Source: Cyanobacteria bacterium UBA11153
GTDB lineage: Bacteria > Cyanobacteriota > Cyanobacteriia > Cyanobacteriales > Coleofasciculaceae
Assembly: GCA_003511885.1 (NCBI GenBank)
Contig: DOIX01000199.1
Coordinates: 16,644 to 36,412, forward strand
Reading direction: 5' to 3'
DNA length: 19,769 bases
Shown here: positions 13,330 to 19,769 of the stretch, piece by piece
How the letters are laid out: the number at the start of each line of letters is the position of its first letter
How positions within the stretch are numbered: the stretch's first letter is position 1
The notes under the pieces: model-generated
Told to the model about the DNA's origin: nothing
The model's database searches: none
What the model saw: only the letters and a program-made list of their open reading frames with translations
Program-made: the position numbers and the translations under genes

Positions 13330-13609
13330 GATTTTTCTATATTGTTCACAAAATGAGTTGGAGTGCAAACAATTTTAGCAGCAAATCAAGTCATTATCAT
13401 CTTCTCAATAAATAAAATGGTTTGGAGCGAGTAATTGCCGGAAATTGGCAATTGAGTCAACTGAGTAATTAAGTGAGTTTACTGGGGAAACCTTCAACAT
13501 TAAGTATGCACTCCCTCAAAGAACTAGAGATAAGTAATGTTTAGCTTCAAAACTACAGTCTGAATTCGACTTAAATAGTATAACAATTAGTCCTACTAAG
13601 AAATAATTA
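13330..13609. other. Intergenic region upstream of the secreted protein
   Basis: No gene seen. Upstream of the secreted-protein start it is AT-rich and should contain that gene's promoter, but I could not choose a convincing -35/-10 pair. A short inverted repeat TTGCC...GGCAA is centred near 13443. The left edge of the second transporter's terminator begins at 13610. Confidence 0.6.
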
Positions 13610-13643
13610 TTTTATAGTACTTTTGGTCAAAAGTACTATAAAA
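13610..13643 (-). terminator. Perfect 16-bp inverted repeat after the second EamA gene
   Basis: TTTTATAGTACTTTTG (13610-13625) and CAAAAGTACTATAAAA (13628-13643) pair perfectly over a two-base centre. It begins 11 bp downstream of the transporter stop at 13655 and is flanked by T/A-rich sequence on both sides, so it is a good candidate for an intrinsic, possibly bidirectional terminator. Its unusual length and AT-rich symmetric form could also mean a protein-binding site or an element end. Confidence 0.65.
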
Positions 13644-13654
13644 AGACAATTTTA

Positions 13655-14599
13655 CTATTCTACTGTTTTTAATTTTCCCGTGTCAGATATTGCCAGATAT
13701 ATTCCTCCTATAATTATGACAAAGCCGAATAAGTTGAGGATAATTAAAGTTTCTGAAAACAAAAACCACCCCATTATGGCAGTAATAATAGGAGAGAGGA
13801 GAAGAATTGTGGTCATTAATCCTGAAGGTAACCATTTTAGGGAATATGCGGCTAAACTTTGACCAGCCATCATGTTTATCGCTGCGGCTGTTAAGGCTAT
13901 CCACGCCATTTCCGAATTAGGAAATACTGAATCTTCTGCTATTAGCAAAATAGGCAGAGATAAAAGAGAAGCAGAAGCAAATGTGCAAATGACAATGACT
14001 GTTGAGCTTAAATAATTGCGGAGTTTTTCCACAGATATTATATGTGCAGCACTAAAAATAGCTGAAAGTAATGCCAGTCCGTCACCTTCTAAGCTAATGC
14101 TACTGGAGATATTGCTAAATCCAATCCCAATTGCTCCTACCATTGCTGCGACTATTCCAGTTATTAATCTCCACCCAAATTTGTGCTTAAATAACTTAAA
14201 CCCAACCAAGGCTGTAAATCCTGGTGTCAGACATTGTAACACTCCTGCATTGGCAACAGTTGTTTTGGCAATAGACCAAACCCAAAACATTTGAGAGGCA
14301 AAAAAAGTGAAAATCGTGACTAGCAATGGGATCAAAATTTTTGCCTTTTCTGGCTCCTCTTTTTCACTCATGTTTGTCTGACTATTTTGCCACCAAAATA
14401 CTTTCCAAAACCCCAAGATGACAGCACCTATCCAAAAGCGGTTAAATATTGTAGTATTAGGACTGATGTAACTTTCGGCAATCCGAATTAAAATAGGCCC
14501 TAAACCTAAGAATACTGAAGCGAATAAGGCGGCGGCAATTGCCTTTTTCACTTCAAATTCTGCTAATTTTACCTCTGGTAATTCTAGTTGATATGTCAT
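13655..14599 (-). CDS. EamA/DMT-family transporter, paralogue 2
   Basis: A 314-residue ten-segment membrane protein from the ATG at 14599; a TTG eight codons upstream (14623) would lengthen it but is less likely. Shared with the first transporter are the opening LGPILIRIAESYISPNTTIFNRFWIGAVILG region, TTVANAGVLQCLTPGFTAL, SSISLEGDGLALLSAIFSAA and ILLLSPIITAIMGWFLFSETL. The two are thus products of an old duplication and probably have related but distinct substrates. The second EamA repeat starts near residue 175. The purN stop lies about 120 bp upstream. Whether one of the paralogues exports the secreted protein's ligand or anything else nearby is unknown. Confidence 0.85.
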   Translation of the reverse strand: MTYQLELPEVKLAEFEVKKAIAAALFASVFLGLGPILIRIAESYISPNTTIFNRFWIGAVILGFWKVFWWQNSQTNMSEKEEPEKAKILIPLLVTIFTFFASQMFWVWSIAKTTVANAGVLQCLTPGFTALVGFKLFKHKFGWRLITGIVAAMVGAIGIGFSNISSSISLEGDGLALLSAIFSAAHIISVEKLRNYLSSTVIVICTFASASLLSLPILLIAEDSVFPNSEMAWIALTAAAINMMAGQSLAAYSLKWLPSGLMTTILLLSPIITAIMGWFLFSETLIILNLFGFVIIIGGIYLAISDTGKLKTVE

Positions 14600-14720
14600 T
14601 TGATCCCAAAAGTCAAAAGTCACATAGAGAAATACTTCCTGTGAATAGATGCTATGGTTTTAGAGGAGTAACTGGTTATAATGAACTAGATTTTTGGCCT
14701 AGTATTTGCCAGATCTTAAT

Positions 14721-15401
14721 TCAATTGGTTAACCCGATAGCGATTGTGTTAGCTTGCCCTCCTGCCAAGGAAATCGCAATTGGTAAAATCTTGTGTTCTT
14801 GGACTTGAATGCGAGCGTGGAGACTGTCTGGGGTATCATCTGGAAGTACTGGGACAGCAGCTTGGATTAAAATCGGACCGCTGTCTACTTCTGGACGTAC
14901 TAAATGTACCGTACACCCAGTAATTTTCACCCCAGCAGCTAGGGCTTTTTCTACGGCATTTATTCCCTTAAAACTGGGCAATAAGCTGGGATGAATATTA
15001 ATAATTTTGTTAGGGAAAGCATCAATTAGGACTGGCGTTACTATCCGCATCCACCCTGCCATGATTACCCAATCTACGTCATATTTTCGCAAAGTTTCGA
15101 CAATTTCGCCATCTAAAGCTTCGCGGGTTTTGTAGTCTCGATGATCGATCAATACTGAGGGAACAGCCCATTTCTCAGCCCGTTGTACTGCCTTGATACC
15201 GGGATTATTGTAAATCATAACTTGGATTTGAGCATTGAGCTGCCCAGAGGCAATCCCTTGGGCGACAGCTTCAAAGTTTGTACCGCTACCAGATGCCATA
15301 ATTCCCAGTTTCAGGGGCGGAGTATCTGGGATAGATTTGCCAGAAGTTACAGGTGAAATTAGACTAGCAGTAGAATCTATCATAGCGAGATTTGTACTCA
15401 T
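14721..15401 (-). CDS. purN: Phosphoribosylglycinamide formyltransferase
   Basis: A 226-residue enzyme that transfers a formyl group from 10-formyl-tetrahydrofolate to GAR in purine synthesis. The core starts at LKLGIMASGSGTNFEAVAQG with the phosphate loop GSGTNF (38-43). The catalytic triad is visible: N135 and H137 in INIHPSLLPSFKG and D173 in VRPEVDSGPILIQ. An N-terminal extension of about 29 residues precedes the core, rich in S, T and P, compared with the 210-residue length of other PurN proteins; the start ATG is the only in-frame one before the core except an internal M at residue 7. A long structured non-coding region lies upstream. No other purine gene is in the window. High confidence. 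Confidence 0.93.
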   Translation of the reverse strand: MSTNLAMIDSTASLISPVTSGKSIPDTPPLKLGIMASGSGTNFEAVAQGIASGQLNAQIQVMIYNNPGIKAVQRAEKWAVPSVLIDHRDYKTREALDGEIVETLRKYDVDWVIMAGWMRIVTPVLIDAFPNKIINIHPSLLPSFKGINAVEKALAAGVKITGCTVHLVRPEVDSGPILIQAAVPVLPDDTPDSLHARIQVQEHKILPIAISLAGGQANTIAIGLTN

Positions 15402-15959
15402 TTACGGTTAGAGTTAAATGAAATTTAATTGGGCATATTAAATTATCTTAGCACTGTAGACTTCCAGTCCAAGGATATTCTGTACCTTGAAAGACTCAAC
15501 GCAGTTAGGCTTCGGCCTAGAGAAGCATTCTCGTAGAATAGCTTTCTGGTGGGGTAATGGTAAACTATCCTGAAGGGTGTAACTTCCCGCAGGAGTAGAA
15601 TTGGCGGGCTGGAGTTAGGGCTGACGAAGCAATCGCTCTCCCTGCCACAGACGATTGTCAAGCCTGCCACAGGCGATCGCAAGTTAGCCAACAGCTATAG
15701 TGGGGAAGGATATCAAAAAGTGGCAAAACTTATCCTCGCCCCAAATTAACACAATTACGGGTGGGGGCTGAGGATTTGGGTTTGAGGTGAGGGTTAATCA
15801 AGGTTATCTGTCCATAGCCTAAACATTAAATTATAACATCGATCGACTATGACAGCAATTATGGAACCAGCATAAAAAAAATAGTCTATCATCAAGTGGC
15901 ATCTAATCCAATTCATTCGTTATCTTGAATGAGAAATACAATTACTGAGAGAATGGGGC
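15402..15959. other. 558-bp structured non-coding region between purN and the cyclase
   Basis: No gene is convincing here. An open frame at 15443-15691 (minus) is repeat-derived. Contents include a 21/22-bp tandem repeat at 15641-15683 (CCTGCCACAG, then ACGATTGTCAAG or GCGATCGCAAG), a hairpin with AGGCTTCGGCCT near 15510, and a longer stem at 15732-15775, ATCCTCGCCCC against GGGGC-T-GAGGAT, across 21 bases. Upstream of the cyclase the last 100 bp are AT-rich and probably hold its promoter. The two genes face away from each other, so this region must contain both promoters. Confidence 0.6.
15641..15683. repeat. Tandem pair of about 21 bp with a HIP1 site in the second unit
   Basis: CCTGCCACAGACGATTGTCAAG (first unit 15641-15662) is followed at once by a second unit at 15663-15683 with CCTGCCACAGGCGATCGCAAG. 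The difference turns ACGATTGTC into GCGATCGC, the HIP1 octamer. Such CCTGCCACAGGCG repeats are short dispersed elements in some cyanobacteria. Confidence 0.6.
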
Positions 15960-17573
15960 GTGGCTTACTTAATTTACGAACCCAATACTCCTAACAAAAG
16001 GATTTATGAACTCAAGTTTGGTGTGAATACCATCGGACGTGGGGAGGATAATAATATTGTTGTACTCCACGGGTATCTTTCCCGTCACCATGCCCAAATT
16101 GCGATCGCTACTGATAGTATTATCGTCACGGATCTCCAGAGTCTCAATGGTACTTTTGTCAACGAATTCAAAATCGATAGTTCCGAAATAAAAGATGGGG
16201 ACGTGATTCGGTTTGGTAGCGTATTTTTCAAATTTGTCGATGGCATTTCTACGACTCAAACCCAGTGGTTTAGTGACGTAGATACTGACATATCAATTGT
16301 GAAGCAAGTTTCTCCAGAAGAGACTCGCGTCGTTTTCAAAGACTTACTGGAGCGGAATAAAAAAAACCGCTCAATTCTGAATCTACGGCACAGAGATGCC
16401 CAGCAAAGAGATGTTGATAAATTGCAACTTTTGCTAGAAGTTAGCAAACAACTATCTTCCCCAGAGGAACCAGACATCCTCCTGCAAAAAATTTTGGATT
16501 TGCTGTTAGAAATCATGAAAGTAGATCGAGCAGCAATTCTCATGATTAATGAAGTAACTAGAGATTTGGAGCAAAAAGCATTCAAGGTATCATTAGGAAA
16601 AAAACTGGAAACTCCATTTTACAGTAAAAAAATTATCGATGCTGTTCTGGAGGGAGGTAATGCTGTTTTAACTCACGATGCTCGTCTAGATCAACTTTTC
16701 AATGATTCAGTGTCGGTAATGAAGCAAGGTATTCACGCAGCTATGTGCGTTCCTTTAAAACCGAGAGATGAAGTAATTGGAGTCTTATATGTTGATAATT
16801 TGTCCATGGCAGATATCTATTCCGATGAAGACTTAGAATTCTTAACTTGTCTTGCCAATCAAGCTGCGATTGCAATTGAGAATTCTCGGCTGTACAAAAA
16901 GATGCAAGAGGAAGCCGTAATGCGGGATAAGCTGGAGCGTTTCTTTGCCCCCGCCGTAAGTAAAAGGCTGAGGGAAAAAGGTCAATTAGGAATAGTCGAA
17001 GCCGAAGTTACTGCTTTATTTTCCGACGTGAGTAACTTCACTAAAATGTCCTCCATTATGGAACCTCGTCAAGTTATTGAAATGCTCCACGAATACTTTG
17101 AAATGATGGTAGAAGAGATCGTATTTCCCTACGAAGGAACATTAGAAAAATATATTGGCGATGCTTTATTAGCAGTTTGGGGCGCTCCTTATCAGCAAAC
17201 AGATGATGCCGATAGAGCAGTCAGAGCAGCCATCCAAATGCAATGGGCAGTACGTCGTCTCAATCAGAAATGGGTAAGAGAAAACAAACGACCAATCCAA
17301 ATTCATATCGGACTCAATACCGGAAAAGTAGCCGCCGGAAATATTGGCTCAGAAAAACTGATTCAGTATGCCCACATTGGGGATACAACAAATGTAGCAA
17401 GTCGGATTTGTAGTCTAGCAAAAGCAGGTGAAATCTTAATTTCTCAAAGCACATTAAAAAAACTCAAAGATCGAAGGTTGCCCCTAGAAAAAATGCCCCT
17501 AGTTCGAGTTAAAGGAAAGAGCGAACCCTTACAAGTCTATCGCGTTCACTGGGAGAAATTAAGATCGATTTAG
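15960..17573 (+). CDS. FHA-GAF-class III adenylate cyclase
   Basis: A 537-residue signalling protein. FHA domain at about 1-95 (IGRGEDNN 25-32, LSRHHA 40-45, SLNGTFVN 61-68) binds phosphothreonine; a GAF domain follows at about 170-310 (VDRAAILMINE, AMCVPLKPRDEVIGVLYVDN, LANQAAIAIENSRL). The class III cyclase domain spans about 345-500 with both metal aspartates, D356 in LFSDVSNFT and D401 in EKYIGDALLAVWG, the adenine-specifying lysine K397, and N478 and R482 in HIGDTTNVASR. Thr at the second specificity position fits the bicarbonate-responsive class IIIb group of cyanobacterial CyaC type. It therefore likely makes cAMP under control of a phosphoprotein (FHA) and a small ligand (GAF). The start is GTG at 15960; the ATG at 15953 is in another frame. 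A Ser/Thr kinase in the window could supply phosphothreonine signals, but no link is shown. Confidence 0.92.
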   Translation: MAYLIYEPNTPNKRIYELKFGVNTIGRGEDNNIVVLHGYLSRHHAQIAIATDSIIVTDLQSLNGTFVNEFKIDSSEIKDGDVIRFGSVFFKFVDGISTTQTQWFSDVDTDISIVKQVSPEETRVVFKDLLERNKKNRSILNLRHRDAQQRDVDKLQLLLEVSKQLSSPEEPDILLQKILDLLLEIMKVDRAAILMINEVTRDLEQKAFKVSLGKKLETPFYSKKIIDAVLEGGNAVLTHDARLDQLFNDSVSVMKQGIHAAMCVPLKPRDEVIGVLYVDNLSMADIYSDEDLEFLTCLANQAAIAIENSRLYKKMQEEAVMRDKLERFFAPAVSKRLREKGQLGIVEAEVTALFSDVSNFTKMSSIMEPRQVIEMLHEYFEMMVEEIVFPYEGTLEKYIGDALLAVWGAPYQQTDDADRAVRAAIQMQWAVRRLNQKWVRENKRPIQIHIGLNTGKVAAGNIGSEKLIQYAHIGDTTNVASRICSLAKAGEILISQSTLKKLKDRRLPLEKMPLVRVKGKSEPLQVYRVHWEKLRSI

Positions 17574-17911
17574 GATGTAAGGTGCGTGACAAGCTGCGGG
17601 TGCAGCTAGCACGGGATAATGAAGATTCTCTGAAGGGCTTGCTGTATAAGTCTTTCTCCTTAAAGGCAATGCCGCTTCAAGCACTTTAAGCTGCTACGCA
17701 TTTAATTTGTATATCCCCACACCCTACACCCCTTTCGATAAATTTACTATCCAATTTAGATGCGCCGCAGCTTAGTAGCTAGGGAAAAGTACCAGGAATA
17801 AGAGTTACACCCTTCAAAACTCATACACTTGTTCGCTGAAACCGGAAAATTGTGCCACATCAAAAAACCCACACCCCATCCTCACAATCCGACTTTTTCA
17901 GCAAACCCTAT
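17574..17911. other. 338-bp intergenic region after the cyclase
   Basis: No gene supported. It contains a hairpin AGCTGC (17592-17597) with GCAGCT (17602-17607), 20 bp after the cyclase stop, without a T-tract. Further on are dispersed CCCCACACCCTACACCCC-type sequence (about 17716-17735) and CCCACACCCCATCC near 17870, familiar C-rich cyanobacterial intergenic motifs. The flanking genes converge, so it must contain two transcript ends. Confidence 0.55.
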
Positions 17912-18385
17912 TTATACCCACCCAATCACCTCTATGATTTGGGTTCTGGCATTTTCCCAATCAATATGATCTTTAGCTTTATTCAAAGCCGTATCTGGTT
18001 TCTTGTACCAATTTTGCGATCGAATACATACCCCGTCGCTTCTCACAGCTTCCCACGAGTAACGAGCGCGATCCACTAAAAGCCAAAGCTGGTAAAATCC
18101 GTAATTTTCTTGGGGAAATTTGAGGATACCAATCTCAGCTAGAATACCTAAACGCATTCGTGATTTTTCCAGACGCTTCATCAGTTCCAAAAAATATGAA
18201 GCTGCGCGTTTAGCATCTTCGCGAGTGTGATAGCGATAACGATCTCTGAGTTCAAATTGTAAATCCTTACCACTAAGGATAAACCTAAATTTACCTCGCA
18301 CATCCTCTACGAAGATGACAAGCCAAGGTGTTTTCGGATATTTGACAGTGAAACCCTGTGGTTGGGTGGTTACAGAAACTGGCAT
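17912..18385 (-). CDS. Conserved-looking protein of unknown function
   Basis: A 157-residue soluble protein without signal peptide or membrane segment. It starts MPVSVTTQPQGFTVKYPKTP and has an aromatic and basic character: FRFILSGKDLQFELRDRYRY, a helix TREDAKRAASYFLELMKRLEK, SEKSRMRLGILAEIGILKFPQEN, YQLWLLVDRARYSWEAVRSD and a Trp-rich end DHIDWENARTQIIEVIGWV. I recognise no family. The regular alternation of strand- and helix-like stretches suggests a small alpha/beta domain. The frame and codon use look genuine, and the ATG at 18385 is the first in the frame. Before it on the minus strand lies a tract of C and A runs (CCCCCAAAAAACCCAAAAAA) without a Shine-Dalgarno sequence. It converges with the cyclase. 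Confidence that it is a gene is fair; function unknown. Confidence 0.68.
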   Translation of the reverse strand: MPVSVTTQPQGFTVKYPKTPWLVIFVEDVRGKFRFILSGKDLQFELRDRYRYHTREDAKRAASYFLELMKRLEKSRMRLGILAEIGILKFPQENYGFYQLWLLVDRARYSWEAVRSDGVCIRSQNWYKKPDTALNKAKDHIDWENARTQIIEVIGWV

Positions 18386-18622
18386 TTGGTGTTTTTTGGG
18401 TTTTTTGGGGGTCTTAAATAGGGATAGCTTATCGCAATCGCCCAGGCGAGGATAATTAGCTCAAGAAGCGGCAAGGGAGCGCTCTCAATTCCGCTTATAT
18501 ACTTACACTAAAATAGCAGAGGATCGGGAAGAATCAAGATTAAACCTCTTGCGAAAATCGGGCAAAGGGAACTCAAGAGCGGGTAAAAGTGGATCGGAAT
18601 TGATGCAAACAGTATCATCAAT
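18386..18622. other. Intergenic region upstream of the unknown protein
   Basis: No gene or clear structure seen. It begins with a G-run and T-run tract (TTTTTTGGGTTTTTTGGGGG) immediately upstream of the unknown gene's start codon and otherwise contains ordinary mixed sequence, ending at the MITE. It likely holds the promoter of the unknown gene. Confidence 0.5.
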
Positions 18623-18710
18623 AGGACTTACGCAAACCATCTACCTGTAGGGTGCGTTATGCTCCAGCTAACGTACCATCCACTATTGGTAGCGTGACAG
18701 CGTAAGTCCT
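18623..18710. mobile_element. 88-bp MITE-like element, copy 2
   Basis: Inverse orientation relative to the copy at 5066-5153 and about 85 per cent identical to it. Perfect terminal inverted repeats AGGACTTACGC and GCGTAAGTCCT, with TA next to the ends (TAGGACT...AGTCCTA), which would fit a TA target duplication. Internal arms GGTGCGTTA (18651-18659) and TAACGTACC (18669-18677) can pair with one G-T. No coding potential. The transposase that moves it is not in the window. Confidence 0.82.
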
Positions 18711-18831
18711 AATCAAAACACTTTGCCAAGAAGTTTATTAAACCTTTCAGTATTGTTTCATGTCTACCTCATGCGGCTGCAAACTGCTGTAATATGGAGG
18801 TAACAATCTCCGAAAACCATGGTATCAGACA

Positions 18832-18858
18832 AAAAATTCAGCCATGGGCTGAATTTTT
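18832..18858 (-). terminator. Intrinsic terminator of the FIST gene
   Basis: AAAAATTCAGCC (18832-18843) and GGCTGAATTTTT (18847-18858) form a perfect 12-bp stem with an ATG loop. On the minus strand the second arm ends in a T-run, about 70 bases downstream of the FIST stop at 18928. The structure is symmetric and could also terminate plus-strand transcription. Confidence 0.8.
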
Positions 18859-18927
18859 AAATAATTAATTGTGTTCAATATTTGAAATAACCAACAATCA
18901 GCTCAAAACCAAGTATCCACCAGCAAA

Positions 18928-19769
18928 CTAACGTTGACGGCAAATTCCAAAAACAGAAGTATAACCGTGGAGAAAAGTATCGCTCCCCACCGGACCTATT
19001 TCCCCATTACAGAAGAAACCACTCAAATGAACATTCTTTACATAGCGACGGAATAAATAGGAGTCAAAATTAGCCTGCCCATAAAGTCCCTCACCTCTGC
19101 CCAAACAAGAAAACATTAACGCACCAGCCACCTCAGAAAGATCTGGCGAATCCTTTTCATATTGTTGGAGCAACAATTCCAAATCTTCCTGAGAAGTGCG
19201 GGCATCCCTTAAATGAAACTGAATCCGTTGTCCCGGGCGCACTCTATCGCCAATTGCGATCGCACCCGCCCTAGGATCGACTCCCAATAAATTGCGAATC
19301 AGAAAATCTCTTGCACCAAGATGTTGTTTGAATTCATCGCGAGCAATTCCTACAAATAAGGAATGTTGAGCCAGTTGTCTATCTCTCTCACTTAAGGTTT
19401 GAATTAAATCTCGCAACACCGTCAGGGGTGGACGAGATTCGCCCTCATTAGTCCCCATCCCACTACTATCTGGTTTGGCTATTTCCAGCAGAATATTCCG
19501 CTCTCCTTTTGTTACCTGATAGGTTGGCCCAATCGGACGACAGCCTTGTGCCACAATAGTTTCGATCGCAATATTTCCACTTAAAGCTACCCCAACTGTT
19601 CCTTCCCTATACAGCTTACCGACTTCATCCCTCTCTTGAGAGAAATAAAATAAACCATTCTGAACTCCCATGCTACTTGCACTTGCCAATCCCCCTACTT
19701 TGATCGACCCTGGATAAGCAAAATCTAAGCCTTGAATTAAATCGTTAACTTTAGAAGAAAAAGGATCTG
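18928..19769 (-). CDS. FIST domain sensor protein, 5' end outside the window
   Basis: The frame is open to the right edge, so this is the C-terminal part of a larger protein; the TTG at 19689 is not the true start, since SKVNDLIQGLDFAYPG and KVGGLASASSMG precede and span it and match FIST proteins. Visible landmarks are YREGTVGVALSGNIAIETIV, AQGCRPIGPTYQVTKGERN and, at the end, the FIST_C part: ALMFSCLGRGEGLYGQANFD, LSGFFCNGEIGPVGSDTFLHGYT and SVFGICRQR. FIST domains bind small ligands, probably amino acids, and occur with chemotaxis or signalling proteins; stand-alone cyanobacterial forms are poorly studied. The C in GFFCNGEIGPVG is typical. A strong terminator follows. Confidence in the family is high; the role is unknown. 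Confidence 0.88.
   Translation of the reverse strand, partial: DPFSSKVNDLIQGLDFAYPGSIKVGGLASASSMGVQNGLFYFSQERDEVGKLYREGTVGVALSGNIAIETIVAQGCRPIGPTYQVTKGERNILLEIAKPDSSGMGTNEGESRPPLTVLRDLIQTLSERDRQLAQHSLFVGIARDEFKQHLGARDFLIRNLLGVDPRAGAIAIGDRVRPGQRIQFHLRDARTSQEDLELLLQQYEKDSPDLSEVAGALMFSCLGRGEGLYGQANFDSYLFRRYVKNVHLSGFFCNGEIGPVGSDTFLHGYTSVFGICRQR

Noticed and set aside
15443..15691. 82-codon open frame on the minus strand
   Set aside because: It consists largely of palindromic and tandem repeats, has no recognisable protein pattern and no ribosome-binding site.
15402..15959. Possible tRNA or CRISPR in the repeat-rich gap
   Set aside because: No TTCGA-type T-loop with a matching acceptor stem and no regularly spaced repeats beyond one tandem pair were found.
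17852..18079. 75-codon plus-strand frame
   Set aside because: It overlaps the 3' half of the better-supported minus-strand gene and starts in C-rich intergenic sequence.
18794..18868. 24-codon frame (+) starting at ATGGAGG before the terminator
   Set aside because: Its 3' half is the terminator stem itself, and it matches no small photosystem or cytochrome subunit that I know.

Overview
The window looks like chromosomal DNA of a cyanobacterium, probably a filamentous one. At least six copies of the HIP1 octamer GCGATCGC are present (for example 5342-5349, 8017-8024, 8712-8719, 15673-15680, 16101-16108, 19256-19263). The gene content also fits: a Ser/Thr kinase with a GUN4 domain, xisH/xisI-type genes, an FHA-GAF adenylate cyclase, a FIST sensor protein and GC-rich hairpin repeats. 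No rRNA, tRNA or CRISPR was recognised.

Region 1 (1-5160) is an accessory, rearranged block. An intact kinase-GUN4 gene (+) converges on a REP-associated tyrosine transposase (-). Then come a 5'-truncated xisH, an intact xisI, a small unknown gene (-), a second xisI preceded only by a short xisH-like tail, an orphan antitoxin-like gene (-), a second copy of the small gene (-), and a second copy of the kinase start that breaks off after the glycine-rich loop. Copies of kinase promoter, xisH fragment and small gene recur about 1 to 4 kb apart, so the block seems to have grown by segmental duplication followed by decay. An AT-rich histidine-phosphatase gene and an 88-bp MITE-like element close the block.

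Region 2 (5242-15401) is a 10-kb run in which every gene is on the minus strand. In transcription order: purN, an EamA transporter, a secreted unknown protein, a second EamA transporter, a NADAR-domain protein, a flavodoxin-family protein, a stand-alone CinA N-domain protein, a nicotinamidase-like hydrolase, nadB and an exported TPR protein. Five consecutive genes (NADAR to nadB) are linked by theme to NAD or flavin chemistry: de novo synthesis of the pyridine ring, salvage of nicotinamide, repair or removal of damaged or ADP-ribosylated species, and NAD(P)H-dependent flavin redox chemistry. The two EamA transporters are paralogues flanking the secreted protein.

Region 3 (15402-19769) starts with a 558-bp structured non-coding stretch. 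It is followed by a GTG-started FHA-GAF-class III cyclase (+), an unknown 157-residue protein (-), a second copy of the 88-bp MITE in the opposite orientation, an intrinsic terminator, and a FIST-domain protein (-) that runs off the right edge.

Most calls rest on motif recognition by eye; no database search was possible. I did not find a convincing complete new system. The best leads are the decayed duplication block around xisH/xisI and the NAD-themed gene run with its stand-alone CinA domain and NADAR protein.
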